Below, piece by piece: positions 30,665-37,388 of a stretch of 37,388 bases of DNA (the stretch's first letter is position 1; each line of letters starts with the position of its first letter). This stretch comes from Pseudomonadota bacterium (GTDB lineage Bacteria; Pseudomonadota; Alphaproteobacteria; Acetobacterales; Acetobacteraceae), in the NCBI GenBank assembly GCA_018240405.1, contig JAFEFW010000009.1:1-37388 (forward strand). The letters run 5' to 3'. The notes beneath the pieces were generated by a model. That model saw only the letters and a list, made by a program, of their open reading frames with translations. It did no database searches and was not told where the DNA came from. The position numbers were made by a program, and so were the translations under genes.

Positions 30665-32886
30665 GCGACGGCCCGGCCACTGACCGCGTGCCCGGCTTTG
30701 GTGGGGCTGGGGCGTCAGCGCCAGCTTCCCCCGTCATGGCGGGCGGAGGCGCGCCATCCACGCCTTTGTCGATCAAAGGCTCGGGCCGCGACGTCCTCGA
30801 TACCGCCAGGCGTGGCTGGCGGGCCTTCGCCCGCCGCGACGGTGAAAGGTTCCACCATGGCGGTGGAGGGTTCCACCACGGCGGTGAGGGGACCCGCCAC
30901 GGCGATGAAATGGCTGGTCGTGGTAACGAAATGGCCCGTCGTCACGGTGGTGGCCGTTCGCTCCGCTGGACCGCTGCCGCCTTCGCCGCGGCGGCCGTAA
31001 TCGCCATCATCGCCGTCGTCCTTGACAGGCTCTTCCCGCCGAACCTCACACGCCTCGCTGAGACCGGCAGCGAGATTGTCGACCGAAATGGCCGGACCCT
31101 TGCCCTCCGCCCGGCACCCGGCGGCGTTTGGCGGCTGCGTACGGGTGTCGAGGACGTTTCTCCCGCCTTGATCGACACCCTGATTGCCACCGAGGATCGC
31201 CGTTTCTGGCACCATCCCGGTATTGACCCGCTTGCCCTTGCGCGCGCCGCGCTGTCCGACCTGCGCGCCGGGCGCATCGTCTCCGGCGGCTCCACCCTCA
31301 CCATGCAGGCCGCCCGGCTGTTGGAACCGCGGCCGCGCACCATCCGCAGCAAGCTGATCGAAATCGCCCGTGCGCTCCAGCTGGAGGCGCATTACAGCAA
31401 GCGGGACATCCTCGGCATGTGGCTGACGCTCGCGCCGATGGGAGGTAACCTCGAGGGGGTGCGCTCCGGCAGCCTGGCCTGGTTCGGCGCTTCGCCGCGT
31501 ATGCTGGAACCGGCACAGGCGGCGCTGCTGGTTGCCATTCCGCGGCGGCCGGAAGCGCTGCGGCCGGACCGCCACCCGGACCAGGCACTGGCCTTGCGCA
31601 ATCGCATCCTGACGGCCAACGGCGCCGCGGACGCACGCGCCATACCGGTTCCTGCCGCCCGCGTAAGGCTGCCCCGCCACGCCTTCCAGGCATTCGCCGG
31701 CCTGCCTGCACAGCCGCGCATCGCCACGACACTCGACCTCCCTCTGCAGGAGGCGCTGGAACGGTTGGCGGCGCAGCGGCTGGACACGCTGCCGGCTCGC
31801 GCCTCGCTGGCGATGCTGATCGCCGACGCCCGGACGCGGGAGATCCGGGCCCTGGTGCCCGGCGACAGCCAGGGCGGTGAGGCGCGCGGCTCTGCTCTGG
31901 ATCTGACGCGAGCGGTCCGCTCACCCGGATCGGCGCTCAAGCCGTTCATCTATGCGCTGGCGTTCGCCGATGGCTGGGTTGGACCGGAGACCGTGCTGAG
32001 CGACCTGCCGCGCCGCTTCGGCGCCTATGCGCCGGAAAATTTTGACCGCGGCTTCCACGGCACCGTCACCGCGGCGGACGCGCTGCGGCAATCGCTGAAC
32101 CTGCCGGCGGTGGCACTGCTCGACCGGGTCGGACCGCTGCGGTTCCAGACGGCACTGAAGGCCGGTGGTGTGTCCCTGGTCTTGCCCAACCGGGCAACGG
32201 CCTCGCTGCCTCTGGCGCTCGGCGGCGCCGGAATCACGCTGCGACAGGCGGCCGGGCTTTATGCCGCGCTTGCCACCGACGGCCAGGGCGGCGCGCTGCG
32301 CTTGCTGCGCGACCAGCCAGCCGAAACGCGCCCGTTCCTCGATCCACGGGCCGCAGCCACGGTCGCCGCGGTGCTGACACAGCGCCTGCCGGATGGGGGG
32401 CAGAGCGGCATTGCCTGGAAGACCGGAACAAGCTGGGGTGGCCGCGACGCCTGGGCGCTGGGGTTCGACCAGTCGCATGTGGTCGGCGTGTGGATCGGCC
32501 GCCCAGACGGCACACCGCTGCCTGGCGCCACCGGCCGGTCACTGGCGCTGCCGATGCTGTCGCGCGTGTTCGACCTGTTGCCGGAGGCGCCACGTCCCGA
32601 TCCGGAGCTGCGCCCCACGATCGTGCACCGGGCGCCGCCGCCACGGGCGGATGCGCTGCGCCTGCTGTTTCCGCCGGATCAGGCGGTGATTTCCGACGAT
32701 GGCGCGGTGACGCTGCGGGCGATGGGTGGCCGCCGGCCGCTGACCTTTTTGATCGACGGTGCCCGGCTCGAGACCGACGCTGCCCGCCGCGAAGTGTCGT
32801 GGCTGCCGCCGTCGCCCGGGTTCTACAAGATTACGGTGGTGGATGCCGACGGCACGGCAGCGCAGGCAGCGGTGCGGGTACGGTAG
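30661..32886 (+). CDS. pbpC: Penicillin-binding protein 1C with repeat-bearing N-terminal extension
   Basis: A 741-residue bifunctional peptidoglycan synthase: membrane anchor about 101-121; GT51 transglycosylase with catalytic Glu178 in ATEDRRFWHHPG and GGSTLTMQ; transpeptidase with S424-A-L-K427, S478-L-N480 and K587-T-G; C-terminal BiPBP_C domain (from about 665). It pairs with the upstream alpha-2-macroglobulin by a 4-bp overlap. Odd feature: the cytoplasmic tail before the anchor is about 100 residues. It consists of the palindromic element (about residues 24-60: VMAGGGAPSTPL...RRGWRAFARRDG) and a Gly/His-rich heptapeptide array (61-97: GERFHHG, GGGFHHG, GEGTRHG, DEMAGRG). The conserved part begins only near residue 100, so the tail is an acquired, probably disordered addition. 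Confidence 0.95.
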   Translation: MSDGPATDRVPGFGGAGASAPASPVMAGGGAPSTPLSIKGSGRDVLDTARRGWRAFARRDGERFHHGGGGFHHGGEGTRHGDEMAGRGNEMARRHGGGRSLRWTAAAFAAAAVIAIIAVVLDRLFPPNLTRLAETGSEIVDRNGRTLALRPAPGGVWRLRTGVEDVSPALIDTLIATEDRRFWHHPGIDPLALARAALSDLRAGRIVSGGSTLTMQAARLLEPRPRTIRSKLIEIARALQLEAHYSKRDILGMWLTLAPMGGNLEGVRSGSLAWFGASPRMLEPAQAALLVAIPRRPEALRPDRHPDQALALRNRILTANGAADARAIPVPAARVRLPRHAFQAFAGLPAQPRIATTLDLPLQEALERLAAQRLDTLPARASLAMLIADARTREIRALVPGDSQGGEARGSALDLTRAVRSPGSALKPFIYALAFADGWVGPETVLSDLPRRFGAYAPENFDRGFHGTVTAADALRQSLNLPAVALLDRVGPLRFQTALKAGGVSLVLPNRATASLPLALGGAGITLRQAAGLYAALATDGQGGALRLLRDQPAETRPFLDPRAAATVAAVLTQRLPDGGQSGIAWKTGTSWGGRDAWALGFDQSHVVGVWIGRPDGTPLPGATGRSLALPMLSRVFDLLPEAPRPDPELRPTIVHRAPPPRADALRLLFPPDQAVISDDGAVTLRAMGGRRPLTFLIDGARLETDAARREVSWLPPSPGFYKITVVDADGTAAQAAVRVR
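30732..30841. repeat. Full-length palindromic element inside pbpC
   Basis: 110 bp. Arm 1 runs CGTCATGGCGGGCGGAGG...CATCCACGCCTTT and arm 2 CAGGCGTGGCTGGCGGG...GCCGCGACG. It is read without stops in the pbpC frame. Arm 1 encodes the same peptide as arm 1 in bchD (VMAGxGxPSTPL); arm 2 falls in another frame. Confidence 0.9.
30841..30950 (+). repeat. 21-bp tandem repeats in pbpC (about five units)
   Basis: Units of the form GGTGAAAGGTTCCACCATGG repeat with a 21-bp period directly after the palindromic element. They encode GERFHHG, GGGFHHG, GEGTRHG, DEMAGRG and a degenerate NEMARRHGG. Divergence increases away from the element. The period keeps the frame. Confidence 0.88.
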
Positions 32887-33053
32887 CGGCAGGCTCCCGG
32901 TTGCTGGGGCTGCTCTGCTGCCATGGCGGGGAGCAAGCGGACGCCGCCGGCCTCACCTCAATCCAACACCACAGCGGACTGGCAGCAGCAGTCATGCGTC
33001 GCCGACACCCGGCCAGCCACGACAGCTGGCCTGGCGTCTGCGCGATCGGGCGA

Positions 33054-33287
33054 CTACCGTTGTGGCGTCGTCAGCGCCCCGCCCAGTGCACCCACGCCGC
33101 CGCCGATCAGCGCACCGGTTGCCGCACCCCGGCCGCCCCCGGCGATGGCCCCGACCGCGGCACCGGTGCCGGCTCCGATCGCGGCGCCGCCAAGGGCGCG
33201 CTGGCCCGGATCATACGGATCCGTGCAGGCCGCCGCGCCGAGCGCGAGGCCGGCAAGCAGGGCCGCCTTGATGAGCGATGACGTCAT
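33054..33287 (-). CDS. Glycine-zipper lipoprotein, copy A
   Basis: A 77-residue small lipoprotein: signal peptide MTSSLIKAALLAGLALGAAAC with lipobox GAAAC (Cys21), then TDPYDPGQRALGG and a glycine-zipper helix (GAAIGAGTGAAVGAIAGGGRGAA, TGALIGGGVGALGGALT). AAGGAG lies 7 nt before the ATG. Glycine-zipper lipoproteins sit in the outer membrane/periplasm and often affect envelope integrity; the role here is unknown. It is a close paralog of the next gene (33658-33936). Confidence 0.85.
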   Translation of the reverse strand: MTSSLIKAALLAGLALGAAACTDPYDPGQRALGGAAIGAGTGAAVGAIAGGGRGAATGALIGGGVGALGGALTTPQR

Positions 33288-33657
33288 GATGAAACTCCTT
33301 CAACACGGCACGATCATAGCGGGCCGCAACATTCCGGAGTATCATTTGTTTCTTCTGCCGAGTGGTATCGCACCCGCGTGGGTTGCATACCGGGCAAGAG
33401 GTGGCGAGCGCGCGACGAGATGCGGCTGCCGTATTCGATCAACTGGTGGCCGGCGGGCTTCTTGGCGCCAAGCCAACGCATCAACGCCATGACTAAATCG
33501 TGCCGAAGGGCAGGGTGGGCGCCTGTTCCATGCGCGTATGGCTTCCGGTAGGCCGTTCAGGCCGGCACTGGCAATCACATCCTGGCGTGGTAACAGAGGC
33601 TGCCCAGCAGGCTGGACACCGCCCGGCCATGCGCATGGCCGGACGGCGTAAGCACCG
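33288..33657. other. Gap between the two lipoprotein paralogs, with a perfect palindrome
   Basis: No convincing gene; the open frames here look like chance products of high GC. A 20-bp perfect palindrome lies at 33623-33642, just after the stop of copy B. Confidence 0.55.
33623..33642. terminator. 20-bp perfect palindrome downstream of lipoprotein copy B
   Basis: CCGGCCATG-CG-CATGGCCGG lies 15 nt past the stop of copy B. As RNA it can fold into a strong hairpin without a U-run. It could be a terminator, an mRNA-end stabiliser or a protein-binding site. Confidence 0.5.
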
Positions 33658-33936
33658 TTAGCGGTAACCGTATCCGTAAGGCTGCTGATAGTATTGCGGG
33701 GGCGGCGGTTGCGGCGTGGTCAGCGCGCCGCCCAAGGCTCCAACGCCGCCGCCGATCAATGCGCCGGTTGCGGCGCCACGACCGCCACCAGCCAAACCGC
33801 CGATCGCCGCGCCCGTTCCCGCCCCGAGCACGCCGCCGCCGACGGCGCGTTGGCCGGGGTCGTAAGGATTGGTGCATGCCGCGAGGCCGGCGGCAACGCT
33901 GAGGAGCAGGGCGGTCCGAATCAGTGATGTCTTCAT
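33658..33936 (-). CDS. Glycine-zipper lipoprotein, copy B
   Basis: A 92-residue paralog of copy A: signal MKTSLIRTALLLSVAAGLAAC (lipobox GLAAC, Cys21), TNPYDPGQRAVGG, the same glycine zipper ending GALIGGGVGALGGALTTPQ, then an extra Pro/Gln/Tyr-rich tail (PPPPQYYQQPYGYGYR). AGAGG precedes the ATG. The core of A and B is almost identical, so they arose by tandem duplication; the tail distinguishes them and may reach into the periplasm or bind a partner. Function unknown. Confidence 0.87.
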   Translation of the reverse strand: MKTSLIRTALLLSVAAGLAACTNPYDPGQRAVGGGVLGAGTGAAIGGLAGGGRGAATGALIGGGVGALGGALTTPQPPPPQYYQQPYGYGYR

Positions 33937-34363
33937 GTGGAAACCTCTTTCGTCCCTGAATGCGCTTCTAACAGAAGCCGAGCATTCCGAGGTTTATATG
34001 ATATTTCTGTGGCAGGACCGTGACCTTTTGTAAGGCGTCACGTTCTGGCGAGTATATCGCAATGTCGTGTATCGATCGGATTCGTTACGAAACATCTGAA
34101 GTCCAGGTGAAATCGCGGCTGAACTGTCGCACATCATGCGGAGACCATGGAGCAATTGTGATGGCAGAAGCTGGGATCGGGCATTCGGTCCGGATATATA
34201 ACGTACGCAGCAGGTCATTTAGGGCAGGTCGGCACGCCCGGATAGCCGGATCGACCGAGGCGCCCGGCCGGAGCGGAACCAGACGCATCCCGGGCGGCCT
34301 GACTGTCTACGTCTCGCTCCCGGTCCCGGTCCCGGCTTCCTGCCTCAGAAAATCCGGTGACAC
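33937..34363. other. Gene-free, relatively AT-rich region
   Basis: No convincing gene. The stretch 33965-34210 is less GC-rich than its neighbours, and should hold the leftward promoter of lipoprotein copy B. A short CCCGGT triplication lies near 34319-34336. I see no other structure. Confidence 0.5.
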
Positions 34364-34531
34364 CTAATCGATGATGTCGCCCACCGCGTGGATCGGCGTA
34401 CCGACCGGCTTGCCAACGACCGGCACGACCTTGACGGCATCGCCGACAACACGAAACGGAAAAGCAACGACACCGCAGCCGTTCAACGCCAGTAGCCCCA
34501 GTAGGCAAAGCGCTAGTCGACATCGCCTCAT
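34364..34531 (-). CDS. Tiny lipoprotein (DUF6726-like)
   Basis: A 55-residue lipoprotein: MRRCRLALCLLGLLALNGC is a signal with lipobox ALNGC (Cys19), followed by GVVAFPFRVVGDAVKVVPVVGKPVGTPIHAVGDIID. The sequence resembles small alphaproteobacterial lipoproteins of the DUF6726 type, which share the FPFRVxGDxxKVVPxxG core; that name is from memory and only moderately certain. I prefer the start at 34531, which gives a normal signal; the frame is open to 34597. It is divergent from panB. Role unknown. Confidence 0.65.
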   Translation of the reverse strand: MRRCRLALCLLGLLALNGCGVVAFPFRVVGDAVKVVPVVGKPVGTPIHAVGDIID

Positions 34532-34822
34532 CAGCAGGTCACACTTCCGTGCACGCGACGCCTTGGTCGCCATGATGAGCTTTGGCTGCATCGGCACAGA
34601 CGTATGGCGATCCGGTCCCTGCTCACCACAAGTTTCGATCGTCAGCAGGACCAGAATATCATCAACTCCACGTGCGGCAGTGTATCCGCCTGACGTATTC
34701 GATCCGTAATGAATCCGCCGTCATGGCAGGCGCCGCATCCGCGGTCACCGGCCCGGCGGTTGGCGGTGCATCATCCTGATGGCATGGTCAGGCCGCTGAA
34801 AGAAGCAACCGAGGAGCGTGCC

Positions 34823-35653
34823 TTGAGTGTTTCGGGGGAAACGAGACGCCTGTCGGTGCCACAGTTTATGGCCCGCAAAGGCGGTGAGCCGCTGGTATGC
34901 CTGACCGCCTATACAGCGCCGGTCGCGCGCCTGCTCGACCCGCATGTCGACATGCTGCTGGTTGGCGACAGCCTGGGCATGGTGATCTACGGCTACGAGA
35001 CGACGCTGCCGGTCACGCTGGCGCAGATGATCGCGCATGGTGACGCGGTTGTCCGCCATACCAGGAAGGCGCTGGTGGTCGTCGACCTGCCGTTCGGCAG
35101 CTATCAGGCGTCGCCTTCCGTCGCGTTCGAGGCAGCGTCTGCCGTGATGGCCAAAACCGGGTGCACTGCCGTCAAGCTGGAAGGCGGCGTGGAGATGGCC
35201 GAGACCGTCGCGTTTCTCAGCCAGCGCGGGATTCCGGTGATGGGCCATGTCGGGCTGACACCGCAAGCGGTCAACGCGCTCGGCGGTTACCGCTCACGCG
35301 GCAAGGACGATGCCGAGAGTGCCAAGATCCGCATGGACACGCGCGCTATTGTCGACGCCGGCGCTTTCGCTGTTGTCGTTGAGGCGGTGCGCGAACCGAT
35401 TGCCCGGGAACTGACGACGGAAACGCCGGTGCCGATCATCGGCATCGGCGGCTCTCCCGCCTGCGATGGGCAGATCCTGGTGACCGATGATCTGCTTGGC
35501 CTCTTCGGCACATTCACCCCACGCTTCGTCAAGCGCTACGCCGAACTCGGCGAGTCCATCGGTCGCGCTGCCGCAGAATACGCCGCGGATGTCAGGGCGC
35601 GGCGGTTTCCAGGGCCGGAGCATGTGTTCGGGACAAAGGCAAAACGGGTCTGA
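34823..35653 (+). CDS. panB: 3-methyl-2-oxobutanoate hydroxymethyltransferase
   Basis: A 276-residue PanB, which transfers a hydroxymethyl group from 5,10-methylene-THF to alpha-ketoisovalerate to give ketopantoate, the first step to pantothenate and CoA. Visible motifs are [14 protein letters not shown], the Mg2+/substrate site [43 protein letters not shown] and [17 protein letters not shown] chose the TTG at 34823 (GAGGAG 6 nt upstream), which gives normal length; the open frame from 34709 adds non-conserved residues. panC is not adjacent. It is convergent with the anti-sigma gene (20-bp gap). Confidence 0.95.
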   Translation: MSVSGETRRLSVPQFMARKGGEPLVCLTAYTAPVARLLDPHVDMLLVGDSLGMVIYGYETTLPVTLAQMIAHGDAVVRHTRKALVVVDLPFGSYQASPSVAFEAASAVMAKTGCTAVKLEGGVEMAETVAFLSQRGIPVMGHVGLTPQAVNALGGYRSRGKDDAESAKIRMDTRAIVDAGAFAVVVEAVREPIARELTTETPVPIIGIGGSPACDGQILVTDDLLGLFGTFTPRFVKRYAELGESIGRAAAEYAADVRARRFPGPEHVFGTKAKRV

Positions 35654-35673
35654 CGGCGGGGCGGTTGAGCCGG

Positions 35674-36489
35674 TTACGACTCGCCTGGCGGTGGCCGGCG
35701 CTGCGGATCGAGCTGCTGGTAGACACTGTCCGCCAGTGACAGAAGCTGCTCGCGATCCAACGCACCGACAATCGCAAAGCCCAGACCCTCGTCGACCCAG
35801 GAGAATGCTCCGAGGCCATCGGCGGCGAGGAACCGGAACTGCGTGTCACCGCCTTCGACGGCGCGCACGTAGACCGTCAGGCGGGTGCCTGTGCCGTTTT
35901 CATACATGAACTGCGCGGCGGCGACGGACCCGGCGGGCAGCAGCCGCCCGCCCATCAGCAGGTAGCCCTGCCGCGACAGGTCCGGCGCAACCAGCTTGTG
36001 CTTCAACCGGCGTGACAGCCATTGCACCAGGTGCTGTTGCTGCGCGGCCCCCACCTCCACCGGGTGCGCGGTCTCCACGACGAAAATCCGGTGTGCGGCG
36101 ATGGCATCGCTGGCCGCCGCCGCCAGCGCGAGCTGCTGGCGCTGGGTGGGATGCGCGCGCAGCAGGTCGTTGGCCATCCAGCCGCCGGCACCCCCGGCCA
36201 GCAGCAGCGCGACGCTTGCAGCCGCCGCGGTGATACGCCGGCGGCGCGTCTCCTGACGGCGCGCCAGGATGGTTTCGACCCGTAGGCGGTCGGGGATGGT
36301 CGCGTCATCTATCGGCGCGAGGCGTTGGCGCAGCCAGTCGCGCACCGCCAGGTCGGTATTGATGCGCGCTTTTACCGCCGGATTGGCTTCCAGGTAGCGG
36401 ATCACGACGAGACGGCGTGCCTCGGTCAGGTAGCCATCGACAAAGGCCAGCAGGTCGTCCTCGCCGACGGGAGCGTTGTCGTCGGTCAC
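35674..36489 (-). CDS. Membrane anti-sigma factor
   Basis: A 271-residue partner of the ECF sigma factor encoded directly upstream (4-bp overlap). The N-terminal cytoplasmic zinc-less anti-sigma-like region (DLLAFVDGYLTEARRLVVIRYLEANPAVKARI) would bind the sigma factor. One membrane helix at about 88-108 (ITAAAASVALLLAGGAGGW) and a periplasmic domain (about 110-271) follow, with VETAHPVEVGAAQQQHLVQWLSRRLKH and a segment containing GGRLLPAG. The layout is that of the RskA/ChrR-like FecR-independent anti-sigma proteins often found with secreted-repeat lipoproteins. The signal it senses is unknown. Confidence 0.88.
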   Translation of the reverse strand: MTDDNAPVGEDDLLAFVDGYLTEARRLVVIRYLEANPAVKARINTDLAVRDWLRQRLAPIDDATIPDRLRVETILARRQETRRRRITAAAASVALLLAGGAGGWMANDLLRAHPTQRQQLALAAAASDAIAAHRIFVVETAHPVEVGAAQQQHLVQWLSRRLKHKLVAPDLSRQGYLLMGGRLLPAGSVAAAQFMYENGTGTRLTVYVRAVEGGDTQFRFLAADGLGAFSWVDEGLGFAIVGALDREQLLSLADSVYQQLDPQRRPPPGES

Positions 36490-36995
36490 TTTACCCTCCG
36501 CAGGGTCACGCGGGTGCCGCCCTCGATCAGGGCGCGCAAACTGGCGCGGGCTCTGCTCAGACGAGACATGATCGTGCCAATGGGCACGCCAAACACCTCC
36601 GCGGCTTGCTGGTAGGAGAGGCCCTCAACTGCGATCAGCAGCAGCAGGGATCGTTGTTCCTCCGGCAGGGTGCTCAGCGCCTGCAACGCATCGCGGCCGA
36701 GCAGACTGCGTTCGCCGTCGGGGTCACTGGCGATGTGAGCCTCCGCGTCCTGGATATCGACATGCGGGCCGCGGCGCGCCTTCTGCCGCAGCGTGTTCAC
36801 GTACTGGTTGCGCAGAATGGTGAACAGCAGTGCCCGCGGGTCAGCGTCAGGCCGTCGCAGGTGCCAACGGGAAATGGCGCGTTCCAGACAGTCCTGCACG
36901 AGGTCATCCGCGGCATCCTGGTTGCGGACGAGCGCCCAGGCATACCGGCGCAAGGCTGGTATGTGGGGCTCGATTTCCGCTGCCAGGTCGGTCAA
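36486..36995 (-). CDS. ECF RNA polymerase sigma factor
   Basis: A 169-residue extracytoplasmic-function sigma-70. Region 2 contains DAADDLVQDCLERAISRW; region 4 contains LSTLPEEQRSLLLLIAVEGLSYQQAAEVFGVPIGTIMSRLSRARASL, the DNA-binding helix-turn-helix. An in-frame TAG four codons upstream forces the start to the TTG at 36995, with no clear Shine-Dalgarno. It follows the lipoprotein stop by 12 bp, so re-initiation after the lipoprotein is likely. It pairs with the anti-sigma gene by a 4-bp overlap. Confidence 0.92.
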   Translation of the reverse strand: MTDLAAEIEPHIPALRRYAWALVRNQDAADDLVQDCLERAISRWHLRRPDADPRALLFTILRNQYVNTLRQKARRGPHVDIQDAEAHIASDPDGERSLLGRDALQALSTLPEEQRSLLLLIAVEGLSYQQAAEVFGVPIGTIMSRLSRARASLRALIEGGTRVTLRRVK

Positions 36996-37007
36996 GGCTG
37001 GCCCGGG

Positions 37008-37388
37008 CTAGGGCTGGGCGACGTGCCAGACCTGGTTGACGCCATCGCCGGTGACGTCACCGGGCTTGGCGTCCTTCACCCAGGTGTAGAGCGGTTTGCC
37101 CTTGTAGGCCCACTGCTGGGTGCCGTCGTCGCGGGTGATGATGGTCCAGGGGCCGGACGCTGTGCCACCGCTGGCGGCGAAGGGCGGCCAGTTCTTGGCG
37201 CAGGGGCCGTTACAGGCTGACTTGCCGCCGCTGTCCTTGTCGAAGGTGTACAGTGTCATGCCAGCGGGATCGACGAATGTCAGGCCCTTGGTCGTGGTCA
37301 AACTCGTCGCCGGCGGCGGCGCGTTGGACGCCGGTGTGCACGCGGCCAGGGCGAGCAGCGTCGAGAAGGCGAGGGCGTAGGGGCGCAA
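37008..37388 (-). CDS. Secreted-repeat lipoprotein (COG4315 type), start at or beyond the edge
   Basis: A protein of at least 126 residues. It has a lipoprotein signal (YALAFSTLLALAAC, lipobox LAAC), a Pro/Ser linker and two secreted-repeat units (PF03640 type): GLTFVDPAGMTLYTFDKDSGGKSACNGPCAKNWPPF and WAYKGKPLYTWVKDAKPGD, with the typical Y.GKPLYTW and CNGPCA.NWPP. A TTG start lies exactly at the right edge (37388-37386); the true start may be outside. It is the first visible gene of the lipoprotein/ECF sigma/anti-sigma operon. The function of such proteins is not established. Confidence 0.85.
   Translation of the reverse strand: MRPYALAFSTLLALAACTPASNAPPPATSLTTTKGLTFVDPAGMTLYTFDKDSGGKSACNGPCAKNWPPFAASGGTASGPWTIITRDDGTQQWAYKGKPLYTWVKDAKPGDVTGDGVNQVWHVAQP

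Noticed and set aside
33342-33578. A 78-codon open frame between the two lipoprotein genes
   Set aside because: Arg/Pro-rich translation, no ribosome-binding site, no similarity to any family I recognise.
34020-34367. A 115-codon + strand open frame before the small lipoprotein
   Set aside because: Composition is not protein-like, and I see no ribosome-binding site supporting it.
34721-34740. CCGTCATGGCAGGCG near the panB leader as a further repeat copy
   Set aside because: Only the first bases of the arm match. There is no hairpin and no second arm, so chance is as likely.
1-37388. CRISPR arrays, tRNA or rRNA genes, integrases, phage genes
   Set aside because: No regularly spaced repeats with unique spacers, no tRNA-like cloverleaf and no integrase, transposase or phage proteins were seen. 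The tandem repeats here are coding or hairpin-type.

Overview
The window is GC-rich, with short gaps and many 4-bp start/stop overlaps. It carries genes of bacteriochlorophyll synthesis (bchI, bchD, bchO) and their light regulation (bacteriophytochrome, PpsR, heme oxygenase), so the source is an anoxygenic phototrophic alphaproteobacterium. Protein flavour and the dispersed palindromic repeat suggest Acetobacteraceae/Rhodospirillales (a Rhodopila-like purple bacterium or an aerobic phototroph); that placement is inference.

Layout. 1-3158: metabolic genes (partial amidase, Nudix hydrolase, nitroreductase-like flavoprotein, Ldh-type dehydrogenase). 3159-5562: repeat-rich gap, a small membrane protein, a GluRS-like protein that has lost both catalytic signatures, and an acidic hypothetical. 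5686-14778: photosynthesis block, all leftward: heme oxygenase, ppsR, bphP, then bchI-bchD-bchO and a small membrane protein. Promoter-like sites lie ahead of ppsR and bchI. 14955-24231: accessory metabolism: amidohydrolase; beta-propeller and TPR/HTH regulator divergent from a DUF899 protein; a canonical thiolase; an ABC binding protein; a DUF35/thiolase-like pair. 24471-32886: OmpR-type regulator with a clear terminator, then the alpha-2-macroglobulin/PBP1C pair. 33054-37388: two paralogous glycine-zipper lipoproteins, a tiny lipoprotein, panB, and an ECF sigma/anti-sigma pair behind a secreted-repeat lipoprotein.

How it works together. Heme oxygenase makes biliverdin for the phytochrome. 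The phytochrome has no histidine-kinase domain and probably acts by binding PpsR, the regulator of photosynthesis genes, as in the RpBphP1/PpsR2 pair. This PpsR has no cysteine, so thiol redox sensing is unlikely. BchI, BchD and BchO serve Mg insertion into protoporphyrin IX.

The least expected structure is a dispersed palindromic element of about 109 bp (arms of about 35 nt, each holding a 7-4-7 hairpin). There are three full-length copies: one intergenic and two inside open reading frames, in BchD and at the N-terminus of PBP1C. Both in-gene copies are flanked by tandem repeats whose length is a multiple of three (30 bp in bchD, 21 bp in pbpC). They add repetitive, probably disordered peptide to conserved proteins, in the manner of Rickettsia palindromic elements. 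Other notable points are a probable ATT start for ppsR and the GluRS-like protein without HIGH and KMSKS.
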